From: Comamonadaceae bacterium
GTDB taxonomy: Bacteria; Pseudomonadota; Gammaproteobacteria; Burkholderiales; Burkholderiaceae
Assembly: GCA_947505915.1 (NCBI GenBank)
Contig: CANNNH010000002.1
Coordinates: 1-41,165 of the forward strand
Reading direction: 5' to 3'
Length of the DNA: 41,165 bases
In this document: positions 31,564-39,094 of the stretch, in pieces
How positions within the stretch are numbered: the stretch's first letter is position 1
Layout of the letters: the number at the start of each line of letters is the position of its first letter
Translations under genes and position numbers: made by a program
Notes under the pieces: model-generated
The model's input: the letters and a program-made list of their open reading frames with translations, nothing else
Told to the model about the DNA's origin: nothing
Database searches by the model: none

Positions 31564-31590
31564 AAGCCCCGCAGCACGCGGGGCTTTTTT
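31564..31590 (+). terminator. Rho-independent terminator after tRNA-Ser
   Basis: AAGCCCCGC and GCGGGGCTT flank the loop AGCAC and run into TTTTTT. It lies 40 bp after the tRNA and ends the tRNA, or ureG-tRNA, transcript. Confidence 0.93.
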
Positions 31591-31666
31591 GTATCGCAAA
31601 CTGAACGCGTCCGGCGGGCGCAGTCGAACTTGTCTTAGTCCGTCGTCAGCATCCAGTCTAAGAGCG

Positions 31667-32290
31667 TCAATCCATCTCAGCGGGCAGCTCAAAACCTTTA
31701 CACAAATCAAGTAAAGCGGCGAGGTTGTCAACCTGCATTTTTTCGAAAACCTGGGCGCGGTATTTTTTTACCGTGTCTGGCATGACACTTAACTTTGCAG
31801 CAATGTCTTTGTTCCCATGGCCCAAAAGCATAAGCGCAAAAATTGACTTTTCGCGCCGGCTCAGCGACTCATAAAGTGCCTCTACACGCTTTGAGTGTTT
31901 GCGATTTTTGTGATGTTGCTGATCAAGATTTAAGCCTTTTTCAATGGCTTCAACCAGCTGGGTATGTGAGAAAGGTTTCCACAAAAAATCTATCGCGCCG
32001 CCCTTCATGGCGTCGATGATTTCTTGACTACGGCTCTCGCCGCTGATGTAGATGATGGGTACGTCAGATCCCTTGGCGCGAAGGGATTTCTGTAAATCCA
32101 GTCCACTCATGATGGGCATACGCATGTCCAGCACCAAGACCGACGCTTCGAGATTTTCGTCAGTGGCCAAGAACTCCTTGGCACTGCCAAAGTCACTGAC
32201 GCTGTAGCCTACATGGCGAAGCAAATTGCCCAGGTGAAGACGTATTTCGGCATCGTCATCGACGATGAAAACGTGTCCTTTAGCTTTCAT
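31667..32290 (-). CDS. FixJ-type response regulator
   Basis: The 207-residue protein has a receiver (about 5-118) with HVFIVDDDAEIRLHL, phospho-acceptor Asp55 in VLVLDMRMP, ISGES and WKPFSHTQLVEAI. A linker and a LuxR-type helix-turn-helix follow (LSRREKSIFALMLLGHGNKDIAAKLSVMPDTVKKYRAQVFEKM). The ATG at 32290 starts MKAKGHVFIV; an upstream in-frame ATG adds 12 residues of no family value. FixJ-type regulators pair with cytoplasmic-domain kinases such as the one at 33970, which lies across the bactofilin-mreB pair. It is divergent from the bactofilin gene, and the 218-bp gap has two CCCC/GGGG inverted repeats, so control of the cytoskeletal genes is likely but inferred. Confidence 0.9.
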   Translation of the reverse strand: MKAKGHVFIVDDDAEIRLHLGNLLRHVGYSVSDFGSAKEFLATDENLEASVLVLDMRMPIMSGLDLQKSLRAKGSDVPIIYISGESRSQEIIDAMKGGAIDFLWKPFSHTQLVEAIEKGLNLDQQHHKNRKHSKRVEALYESLSRREKSIFALMLLGHGNKDIAAKLSVMPDTVKKYRAQVFEKMQVDNLAALLDLCKGFELPAEMD

Positions 32291-32399
32291 GCACCCGCCT
32301 TCATAAAGATAACAACTGTCAAGCACCTCGCATGCTCAGGACGGAGAGCCGCGCATCAAATCTGATTCTGATATTAAGCCAGTTGCCAAGCTATCAACT

Positions 32400-32411
32400 C
32401 CCCATTTGGGG
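32400..32411. promoter_or_regulatory. CCCC/GGGG inverted repeat upstream of the bactofilin gene
   Basis: CCCCATTTGGGG is a short palindrome in the divergent gap between the FixJ-type regulator and the bactofilin gene, 98 bp before the latter. It may be an operator for the regulator. Only its position and symmetry support this. Confidence 0.35.
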
Positions 32412-32474
32412 GTGGTCTAAGTAGCGCAATAGTGAGAAATTGTGGGTTTTTCGATTCGGCCGATCTGAACAGGC

Positions 32475-32490
32475 GGGGTGTCTTTACCCC
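32475..32490. promoter_or_regulatory. GGGGT/ACCCC hairpin just upstream of the bactofilin start
   Basis: GGGGT and ACCCC flank a six-base GTCTTT spacer, ending 19 bp before the bactofilin ATG. It could be a second operator half-array or an mRNA hairpin limiting translation. It shares the C4/G4 character of the palindrome at 32400. Confidence 0.35.
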
Positions 32491-32508
32491 CAACATTCAA
32501 AGTGATCC

Positions 32509-32844
32509 ATGGAAGATATAAATTACGCACCGAACGATTTGCTCATCAACGAGGGTGTGTCATTTGTTGGCACAGCTCATGTGTCTGGTTGCGCAAAGGT
32601 CAATGGTAGCTTTACAGGCGAGTTGATTACCGAGACCCTGGTAATCGGTCAAACGGGACTGATTAAAGGCTTGGTGCGGGCTAAAGAAATTGATGTCTCC
32701 GGGGTCTTGATGGACGATGTCATTTGCCAAGGTCTGCTTCAAATTCGCAATACAGGTAGTGTGAACGGGAAGTTAACTTATTCAGATCTTGACATTGAGC
32801 GTGGCGGTAAGTTCGAAGGTGACATTAGCAACAAGATTATTTGA
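32509..32844 (+). CDS. Bactofilin (polymer-forming cytoskeletal protein), copy 1
   Basis: The 111-residue protein has the bactofilin beta-helix: repeated hydrophobic-G turns such as [68 protein letters not shown]. Bactofilins self-assemble into nucleotide-free filaments that position cell-wall enzymes. The flanking tails are very short. It is followed by mreB after 2 bp; the ATG of mreB at 32847 lies just beyond its TGA. The gene is AT-richer than the urease genes. It is paralogous to the bactofilins at 36662 and 38131. Confidence 0.92.
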   Translation: MEDINYAPNDLLINEGVSFVGTAHVSGCAKVNGSFTGELITETLVIGQTGLIKGLVRAKEIDVSGVLMDDVICQGLLQIRNTGSVNGKLTYSDLDIERGGKFEGDISNKII

Positions 32845-32846
32845 CA

Positions 32847-33890
32847 ATGTTGCAATTTTTCACCAAGCGCTTTTCTACAGATTTAGCCATTGACCTGGGG
32901 ACCGCTAATACATTGATCTACGCCATCGGAAAAGGTGTGGTGCTAGATGAACCCTCTGTGGTCGCCCTTCATAAAATGAATGGTCCGGGTGGCAAACGAA
33001 AACTGCTGGCAGTGGGGCGTGAAGCCAAAATGATGTTGGGACGAGTTCCTCTCAATATCGAGGCAATTCGGCCTATGAAGGATGGTGTTATCGCTGACTT
33101 CTCCATCACGGAACAAATGCTCACCCACTTTATAAGGAAGGCTCACCCGCGCAGTCTTTTTCGCCCAAGCCCGAGAATCATTATTTGTGTGCCTTGCGGG
33201 TCTACCCAGGTAGAGCGTCGCGCCATACGGGAATCTGCGCTTGGAGCGGGTGCATCTGAAGTATTTTTGATAGAAGAGCCAATGGCTGCAGCCATAGGAG
33301 CGGGCCTGCCTGTGGCGGATGCGTGCGGATCGATGGTGGTTGACATTGGGGGCGGGACCACCGAAGTTGGCGTCATCTCCCTTGGCGGCATGGTTTACAA
33401 AGGAAGCGTACGCATTGGTGGTGACAAATTCGATGAGGCTATCGTGAACTACATACGTCGCCACTTCGGCATGTTGATCGGGCTTCAGACAGCAGAGATG
33501 ATTAAAAAGGAAATCGCAGTTGCTTACCCACAAGCCGAAGACAATGAAATAACCATCACAGGCCGCAACATCAGCCAAGGAATACCGCAATCATTCGTGC
33601 TGAGTTCCGCCTCCACACTGGAGGCCTTAACAGAGCCGCTGAATGGTCTGGTGATGGCCATCAAGGAAGCACTGGAAAACACACCGCCTGAGCTTTGCTC
33701 GGATATCGCCGACAGAGGCATTTTGTTGACCGGCGGTGGTGCCATGCTTAAGAACTTAGACCAGTTAATTGCCCAAGAAACCGGCTTGCCAGTGATGCTG
33801 GCTGAAGACCCGTTGACATGCGTGGTGAGAGGTTGCGGTTTAGCTCTAGGTAAACTGGACAGAGTCGACGGTATTTTTACCAACGATTGA
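32847..33890 (+). CDS. mreB: MreB-family actin-like protein (probable paralogue)
   Basis: The 347-residue protein has the MreB actin fold: phosphate-1 loop [42 protein letters not shown], phosphate-2 [18 protein letters not shown] and adenosine loop [14 protein letters not shown]. The amphipathic membrane-binding N-terminus [10 protein letters not shown] is present. The ATG at 32847 is chosen because MreB normally begins one short helix before [10 protein letters not shown]. MreB filaments guide the elongasome in rod cells. This copy is not next to mreC/mreD, and instead follows a bactofilin directly; a canonical mre operon presumably exists elsewhere. It is likely an accessory MreB tied to the neighbouring bactofilins and two-component pair; that is inference. 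Confidence 0.93.
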   Translation: MLQFFTKRFSTDLAIDLGTANTLIYAIGKGVVLDEPSVVALHKMNGPGGKRKLLAVGREAKMMLGRVPLNIEAIRPMKDGVIADFSITEQMLTHFIRKAHPRSLFRPSPRIIICVPCGSTQVERRAIRESALGAGASEVFLIEEPMAAAIGAGLPVADACGSMVVDIGGGTTEVGVISLGGMVYKGSVRIGGDKFDEAIVNYIRRHFGMLIGLQTAEMIKKEIAVAYPQAEDNEITITGRNISQGIPQSFVLSSASTLEALTEPLNGLVMAIKEALENTPPELCSDIADRGILLTGGGAMLKNLDQLIAQETGLPVMLAEDPLTCVVRGCGLALGKLDRVDGIFTND

Positions 33891-33969
33891 ACCGCATTGC
33901 GCTTGGCGCATGCTTGGCAGAACGAATTCCAAAGATGTTTTATAAAAATTCTTTGGGGAACCCGGCTTT

Positions 33970-35457
33970 ATGCAATTAGATACACAAACCACCATTTTCA
34001 TGATTTGTTTTGTGTACCTTATGCTGCACGGTGGCATTTGGCTTGCGCTGCAAGAGTACCGGAGCTACCAGGTCAAGCTATGGTGCGCCTCAGGCCTGTT
34101 AAGTGGCGTTGCTGTGGTCTTGTTGGCCATGCGGGGAAGTATTCCCGAATTTGCTTTCATGTACGTCGCTCAACTCTTGATGCTGTTGGGAACTTGGGGG
34201 CGGATGGTTGCATTGCGCATGTACCTACCCGGGTCGCATGAGCGTGTTTTTTTAAACTACAAAATGATCAGCGCAAGTTACTTTTGTGTTTTTAGTTTCT
34301 TAATTTATTTTTATCGAGCCGAATGGGAAGCACTGGTCATTTTCAATGGCTTTTATGCCTTTTTTTGCTTTGAATATTTTCGAATTGGCTTCAAGCTCAA
34401 CAAGTTGCAGAAATCACTTGGGGCCAAGTTGCTCATCTGGGCCGGTCTGACTTTCAGCTCAACACTTGCAATTCGTGCAGTCGGCGTGGCAATGGCTGGG
34501 ACCATCGATGATATTTACATGGCCAGTCCGCACCAGGCTGTCATGGTGATTGGTCAGTTCATAGCCATCACACTCAGCAATATCGCTTTTTTACGAATCT
34601 TTTTAGAGATAGCGGAGCGGAAAAAAATAGCAGCCGCACACGAGCTTGCCGTCACCAACGAGCGTGCAGACGCCATGCTGCTGAACAGCTTGAATTTAAA
34701 AAATATCTTGCAAGAACGTGAAGAAATCATCCGGCAACTTAGTTTGTTCAACAAAACTGCGGGGATGGGGGCTTTGGTTGCAAGCCTGGCACATGAACTT
34801 AACCAACCTCTGGCCGTGATTCAAATGAATACGGAGATGCTTGATTTGGTCTTATCTGCAAAAGATGACCGGCCGCAGAACCGTGAAAGTCTCCATGTTG
34901 CGCTGTCTGGTTTAAAAAAGGCGAATGTGAGAGCAAGTACTGTTGTCAGCACACTTCGCGACATGTTTGGTAACGGCAGAAAGACAGACTCAAATTTTGA
35001 TGTCAATCAAATTGTCAAAGATGTTTTATTGCTCTGTGAGTCAGCCATCCATAAAAATTCAATTGATGTGGAAATTGAACTCCATCCGGGGCCGCTGTTT
35101 TTTAAAGGTGACAAATCTCAGTTTCAGCAGGTTGTATTGAACCTCATCACCAATGCCAATGAAGCAATTACACAAGATTTTTCAAGAAGAAGAAATATTT
35201 CTATCGCAACTCAACAGTTGGACAATCAGATTTTATTGAAGATGTCGGACAGCGGCTCAGGTATAGCGCCGGAGATACAGGCAAACATGTTTGAGTTGTT
35301 TCGTTCCGATAAAATTAATGGGATGGGCATCGGTTTATGGCTCAGCAAAGCGATTGTTGAGTTGCATAATGGGTCGATTGAATTCGAGACCTCCAGCAAA
35401 CTGGGGACATGCTTTACGGTGATGCTCCCTGTCACTAAGGGGGCTTCCCCCCGCTAA
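33970..35457 (+). CDS. Membrane histidine kinase with seven-helix sensor
   Basis: The 495-residue protein has about seven membrane segments (roughly residues 8-26, 37-54, 62-79, 97-115, 119-137, 152-172, 187-212) with little periplasmic sequence, then a helix 215-265. The kinase core follows: SLAHELNQPLAVIQ (His275), NLITNANEAI as N-box, SDSGSGIAPE and GMGIGLWLSKAI. The HELNQPL form matches FixL/TodS-like kinases, whose partners are FixJ-type regulators; one lies at 31667, with bactofilin and mreB between. The sensor resembles 7-TM receptors of membrane state or hydrophobic ligands. The gene is AT-rich. Pairing is inferred. Confidence 0.9.
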   Translation: MQLDTQTTIFMICFVYLMLHGGIWLALQEYRSYQVKLWCASGLLSGVAVVLLAMRGSIPEFAFMYVAQLLMLLGTWGRMVALRMYLPGSHERVFLNYKMISASYFCVFSFLIYFYRAEWEALVIFNGFYAFFCFEYFRIGFKLNKLQKSLGAKLLIWAGLTFSSTLAIRAVGVAMAGTIDDIYMASPHQAVMVIGQFIAITLSNIAFLRIFLEIAERKKIAAAHELAVTNERADAMLLNSLNLKNILQEREEIIRQLSLFNKTAGMGALVASLAHELNQPLAVIQMNTEMLDLVLSAKDDRPQNRESLHVALSGLKKANVRASTVVSTLRDMFGNGRKTDSNFDVNQIVKDVLLLCESAIHKNSIDVEIELHPGPLFFKGDKSQFQQVVLNLITNANEAITQDFSRRRNISIATQQLDNQILLKMSDSGSGIAPEIQANMFELFRSDKINGMGIGLWLSKAIVELHNGSIEFETSSKLGTCFTVMLPVTKGASPR

Positions 35458-35469
35458 GCCCCGCCATTC

Positions 35470-36201
35470 ATGCGCATCTGTATTCTTGACAATGACGTGA
35501 TCGAAGCTGATGGCGTGCCCATTTGGGGCAGCTATGCCGCCATGTTCGAAACCTTGCTGCGTGCCGCCGGCTACCAGGGGCTTGTCGATTCGTTCAGCGC
35601 CCGACTGGGCCAATACCCCGCTTCTTTTGATGCCTATGACGCCGTTTTGCTCACGGGCAGCCGGTCCGACTCCTTTTCTGACGAGGCCTGGGTGGTGCAG
35701 TTGCGGGCGTGTGTCACCACGCTGCTGGCGCAGGGCCAAAAACTGGTCGGGGTGTGTTTTGGCCACCAACTGATTGCGCACTGCCTGGGAGCACGGGTCG
35801 CGCGTGCATCGCAGGGCTGGGGGCTGGGTCGCACCGTCTATGACTGGCACGGGCCAGAGGGTATTGCCAACCCCCAGGGCAAACTGGCTTTGCTGGCCAG
35901 CCATCAGGATCAGGTGCTGGAACTGCCCAAAGGCGCTACCTTGTTGGCCAGCAATGCGCATTGCCCGATTGCCGCTTATTCAATCAGCGAGCAAGTCTTA
36001 TGCGTGCAGCCTCATCCGGAATTTGACGGGCGTTATGCCGCTTTTTTGCTCGGCAAGCGAAGGGAAATGTTCGGGGAAGCGGTTTACCAGGACCGCATGA
36101 AAACTCTGCAGGAAGGCCATGACGGCGTGCAGTTTGGCGCTTTTATGCTGCGGTTTATTTATCCGGCAGGCTCTGAGCCGACAGCCATGACCACCGACTG
36201 A
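35470..36201 (+). CDS. Class I glutamine amidotransferase-like protein
   Basis: The 243-residue protein has the GATase-I triad: Cys96 in GVCFGHQLIAHCLGA, His182 and Glu184 in QPHPEFDG. The oxyanion strand YDAVLLTGSRSDSFSDEAWV precedes it. Such stand-alone domains (GuaA-like, no synthetase partner) hydrolyse glutamine or gamma-glutamyl amides; YfeJ-like proteins have this architecture. It starts 12 bp after the kinase stop, hence probably the same transcript. Its 3' end overlaps the convergent winged-helix gene by 43 bases. The base composition returns to GC-rich here compared with the kinase gene. No substrate is assigned. Confidence 0.87.
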   Translation: MRICILDNDVIEADGVPIWGSYAAMFETLLRAAGYQGLVDSFSARLGQYPASFDAYDAVLLTGSRSDSFSDEAWVVQLRACVTTLLAQGQKLVGVCFGHQLIAHCLGARVARASQGWGLGRTVYDWHGPEGIANPQGKLALLASHQDQVLELPKGATLLASNAHCPIAAYSISEQVLCVQPHPEFDGRYAAFLLGKRREMFGEAVYQDRMKTLQEGHDGVQFGAFMLRFIYPAGSEPTAMTTD

Positions 36202-36527
36202 CCCAGTGCTGTGATGTAAGACTTGGCCAGTTCGGTAGGAACGATGTATTTCACCCGGTTGTCGTCTTCGTCCAATTGCAAGTCAAGCATGCCCTTGATT
36301 CGCAAGGTTTTCAGACGCCTGTGCACGGTGCTCGGGGATGCGTCCTCACACATTCTCATGGTCAAGAGGACTGTTATTTTTTGGCCTTTGGACCAGGAAG
36401 TAGCCAATTGGTCCATCAAGCGTTCTTCGTGTTGATCCAATGGTGGGTACTTACTCGACTGCCGCACCTTCAGGGCGTTCGATAAGAACTTCGGATAAAC
36501 GTCGAATTTATTTGAATAATTTTGCAC
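36159..36527 (-). CDS. MarR-like winged-helix regulator
   Basis: The 122-residue protein has a winged helix-turn-helix core at about residues 35-105: ERLMDQLATSWSKGQKITVLLTMRM, CEDASPSTVHRRLKTLRIKGML, then the wing DLQLDEDDNRVKYIVPTELAKSYI. This is MarR-type layout without the longer dimerisation helices, typical of small regulators associated with exopolysaccharide or cell-surface gene clusters. It overlaps the end of the amidotransferase by 43 bases on the opposite strand. It may regulate the bactofilin or kinase operon, although no target is visible. Confidence 0.75.
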   Translation of the reverse strand: MQNYSNKFDVYPKFLSNALKVRQSSKYPPLDQHEERLMDQLATSWSKGQKITVLLTMRMCEDASPSTVHRRLKTLRIKGMLDLQLDEDDNRVKYIVPTELAKSYITALGQSVVMAVGSEPAG

Positions 36528-36661
36528 TTGGCAATGTTAGCCAGACATCACATAAATGCAAATTTCATCGCCACCAAAGCAACTAATCTTTTAAACGATT
36601 TTTGCAATTCTGTCGGGGCAAGCGACCGACCTGCCCCGAAAGCTCAGCCCCGATTTTTGCT

Positions 36662-37099
36662 TTATCGACGGATGACCAGATCGCCTTCGATGGTCGCACC
36701 GCGACCGATGGTCAGCACCTGGTACGTGACGTGGCCTTTGACGATGGCGCTGGCCGCAACCACCAATTCCCCGCAGATGGCCGTGCCTGAAAAAGAGCCC
36801 TTGATGTGCAAGCTGGCGCAGGAGACATTACCCTCGACCTGACCGCGCGGGCCGATGTTGATGCTGCTGGCTTTGATAGTGCCGCTGGTGCGGCCTTCGA
36901 TGTGCAATATGCCGTCAGAAACAATATCGCCGGTCAGTGAGAAACCTTCGCTGATCACGGTTGGCTTGTGGGTGTCGAGCACAGCTACGCCGGTGTTGCC
37001 GCGCTTGTTGTTCAACGACTCATCATTCACTGTGATCATGGTGGAGGTACTTTCAATTGCTGGAGCTTCAGGCTGGTCAGTTTTTGTTTTTTTGAACAT
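36662..37099 (-). CDS. Bactofilin, copy 2
   Basis: The 145-residue protein has about 50 polar N-terminal residues (MFKKTKTDQPEAPAIESTST) and a bactofilin beta-helix: VISEGFSLTGDIVSDGILHIEGRTSGTIKASSINIGPRGQVEGNV, then SLHIKGSFSGTAICGELVVAASAIVKGHVTYQVLTIGRGATIEGDL. The ATG at 37099 is used; it overlaps the M23 peptidase stop by 23 bases, and an earlier in-frame start would run into that gene. The N-terminal MFKK resembles the membrane-targeting helix seen in bactofilins. It is the last gene of the bactofilin-M23-bactofilin operon and likely co-polymerises with or scaffolds the peptidase. Confidence 0.93.
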   Translation of the reverse strand: MFKKTKTDQPEAPAIESTSTMITVNDESLNNKRGNTGVAVLDTHKPTVISEGFSLTGDIVSDGILHIEGRTSGTIKASSINIGPRGQVEGNVSCASLHIKGSFSGTAICGELVVAASAIVKGHVTYQVLTIGRGATIEGDLVIRR

Positions 37100-38150
37100 A
37101 GTTAGCGGTATCGATGACTTTTTCCGGATCAACCGGATAGCCACCCACGGAAACTTCAAAATGCAAATGTTTGCCTGTTGAGGAGCCCGTGTTGCCCACC
37201 ATGCCCAAGAGGGAGTTCATGTCAACTTCCTGCCCCTCACGAACACGCACATCGGCCAGATGGCCATAAAGGGTTTCAATACCGCGCTCATGGCGAACAA
37301 TGACTGTGTTGCCGTAGTCCTGGTAAGTGCGTGCCAGGATGACTTTACCCGGTTTGGCGGGCTTGACTTCATCGCCGCCATGCGTGAGCAGGTCCACGCC
37401 CATGTGCAACTTAGGGCGCCCGGTAATGGGGTGGGTACGGATACCGAATGAGGAAGAGACAGAATAATCACTGACTGGCATCTTGGTAGGCAAGGCACTC
37501 AGCACTTCCATCAGCGCATGGTTTTTGGCGATTTCTTCAGACAAACGCCCCCTGAGCAGCGGGTTTTTGGTGTCGATACGATCATTGCCAAAACCGCCAA
37601 TGGAAGCGCTGCCGTGAATGATCTTGATAGCTTTTTCAGACAGGCCCGAGGCATCCAGACGGGCTTTCAAAGTGGAGTTTTCTGCAGACAAGGTCGATGC
37701 CGAGCTCTTGACGAAGCGGCGGATTTCCAGATCCCTGTCGCGAATGGCCTGCGCCAGCGCCAGCATGTCTTCACGGCCCAAGGCGTTTGCGCCACCTTCG
37801 GTCAAGTCAACTGCACTGCCGAGCAAAGCTTCGTAGATTTCATTGTGCGAGCGTTCGAGCTTGGAGTTGCCAAACATCAACAGCAGGGACAGGGTTGACA
37901 ACACAAGGATGGACGCTGAACTGGCGGTACCGACAACGATCAAGCCGCGAACCACGTTGCGCTGGAGATGGCCTGAAATAGAAAAATACTTCAGATCGCC
38001 TTGTTGCTCCAGAATGATGCGGGAGTCGTGGTAATCCCTGCGCCAAAGCTTGCCCAGCTTGGAGGGTAAAACCCCCAAGAATCTGGCGCTTTCACGCAAA
38101 CGATTCACGAGCTGCAACATAGGCTGGACGTCAGGCCTGTGACTTGCCAC
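37077..38150 (-). CDS. Membrane-anchored M23 (LytM) peptidase between two bactofilin genes
   Basis: The 357-residue protein has a cytoplasmic N-terminus of about 65 residues, a membrane helix (about 67-92), a periplasmic coiled-coil-like region (95-215) and a LytM domain (230-345). The metal/catalytic residues are intact: His249 and Asp253 in HMGVD, His297 in LYGHL, His328 and His330 in KHLHFE. It should cut peptidoglycan peptide cross-links. Starts at 38150 or at the in-frame ATG at 38120 are possible; 38150 overlaps the upstream bactofilin by 20 bases, which favours coupling. M23 peptidases beside bactofilins (LmdC- or BacA-type partners) set cell shape locally; the same is inferred here. 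Confidence 0.93.
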   Translation of the reverse strand: MASHRPDVQPMLQLVNRLRESARFLGVLPSKLGKLWRRDYHDSRIILEQQGDLKYFSISGHLQRNVVRGLIVVGTASSASILVLSTLSLLLMFGNSKLERSHNEIYEALLGSAVDLTEGGANALGREDMLALAQAIRDRDLEIRRFVKSSASTLSAENSTLKARLDASGLSEKAIKIIHGSASIGGFGNDRIDTKNPLLRGRLSEEIAKNHALMEVLSALPTKMPVSDYSVSSSFGIRTHPITGRPKLHMGVDLLTHGGDEVKPAKPGKVILARTYQDYGNTVIVRHERGIETLYGHLADVRVREGQEVDMNSLLGMVGNTGSSTGKHLHFEVSVGGYPVDPEKVIDTANYVQKNKN

Positions 38151-38550
38151 CCAAAACAGGGGGCTCCACCGGCTTGCTGATCACTGGAGCGATCACAGGC
38201 GGGGTGCTCATGGCAGCTTTAGCTGGCAAAACAGCACCCTGAACCAAACCGCCACGCTCAATTTCGATCTCACCGTAACTGGCATTGCCGTTCACGCGGC
38301 CGGTGCTTCTGATGATCAAATGCTCTGACGCCAGCAGGGTGTCATGCATTTCGCCAAAAACGTCTGCTTTGCGAACTTTCACATTGCCAACAATTTTGCC
38401 CTGAGCGCCCACAAGCAGCTCATCAGCTTGCAACTCACCGTCCATGGAGCCATTAATCACAGCACGCCCCGGGACGATAAATTTGCCGGACACGGTCACG
38501 CCTTCGCCAATGACAATTGATCCGGCTTCGTTATTGGTGCGGTCGTTCAT
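38131..38550 (-). CDS. Bactofilin, copy 3
   Basis: The 139-residue protein starts MNDRTNNEAGSIVIGEGVTV and has the bactofilin repeat core (GKFIVPGRAVINGSMDGELQADELLVGAQGKIVGNVKVRKADVFGEM, STGRVNGNASYGEIEIERGGLVQGAV), then a Pro-rich 30-residue tail ending GGKSQA. The tail is a likely unstructured linker for partners. It is the first gene of the three-gene minus-strand operon, about 230 bp after a well-formed sigma-70 promoter. The core resembles copy 1 at 32509 more than copy 2 in its ERGG and GDI/GAV ends, suggesting duplication. Confidence 0.93.
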   Translation of the reverse strand: MNDRTNNEAGSIVIGEGVTVSGKFIVPGRAVINGSMDGELQADELLVGAQGKIVGNVKVRKADVFGEMHDTLLASEHLIIRSTGRVNGNASYGEIEIERGGLVQGAVLPAKAAMSTPPVIAPVISKPVEPPVLGGKSQA

Positions 38551-38781
38551 GTTTCAGTCCTTAACTCAGGGTCGTTTGTAGGGATAAATTCGAAAAGCAG
38601 CCGAAAGTTTACTGGGAATAATTGACCTGCCAAGCCCTCCAGGAGGGGGATTCCTTGTGAATCTTGTTTGGCGACTATCCGCTCAAATTAAAACGCAAGA
38701 CCACAAATAACGCTCGGTGATGAATGCGCAAGCAGAGCGTTAAAAAATCAACACAATAAATTGAATTTATAAATTGGAACG

Positions 38782-38811
38782 ATTCTATCATTTCAGCCGA
38801 CGGGCCGTCAA
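38782..38811 (-). promoter_or_regulatory. Sigma-70 promoter for the bactofilin-M23-bactofilin operon
   Basis: On the minus strand, TTGACG (38806-38811) and TAGAAT (38782-38787) are separated by 18 bp. It points toward the bactofilin gene at 38550, which would leave a leader of about 225 nt. That leader contains no gene; AT-rich stretches and CCCTCC/GGAGGG at 38635-38646 could form a hairpin. Confidence 0.6.
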
Positions 38812-38843
38812 TTTAGAAAGTTCAAAAAACGACACTTCCGTGC

Positions 38844-39083
38844 TCATCCCCTGGGCTTAGCGCTGCTTTTGTCGCCCAGTTGCTGGCGCTTTCGCTTGGA
38901 CTTGTTCAAGGAGGGGGGCTCGGGCGGGCGGTTGCGCAAGGCCAGTTCCGCGCGTTCCATTTCTTTCTTTTGACGCCTTTTGTTACGTGATGACACCAAA
39001 TACCTACCCAATGTAAAGCTGATAACGCAACTTAACACCAAGATCAAGATCGCACCCGGCTCTATGTCGAAAAGCTTGTTCAT
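38844..39083 (-). CDS. Small single-helix membrane protein of unknown function
   Basis: The 79-residue protein begins MNKLFDIEPGAILILVLSCVI, with one N-terminal membrane helix (about 9-28, then TLGRYLVSSR), followed by a strongly basic cytoplasmic tail (NKRRQKKEMERAELALRNRPPEPPSLNKSKRKRQQ). The ATG at 39083 is preferred to an in-frame TTG at 39098 that overlaps hemW. The stop of hemW is 12 bp away, so the two are probably co-transcribed. The layout suggests a membrane-tethered, possibly nucleic-acid- or lipid-contacting protein. No family is recognised. Confidence 0.6.
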   Translation of the reverse strand: MNKLFDIEPGAILILVLSCVISFTLGRYLVSSRNKRRQKKEMERAELALRNRPPEPPSLNKSKRKRQQLGDKSSAKPRG

Positions 39084-39094
39084 GTTTACTTCAC

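Noticed and set aside
31437..31590. tRNA-Ser(TGA) as phage or island attachment site
   Set aside because: No integrase gene and no second copy of the tRNA 3' end were seen downstream, so no att sites are called despite the AT-richer block.
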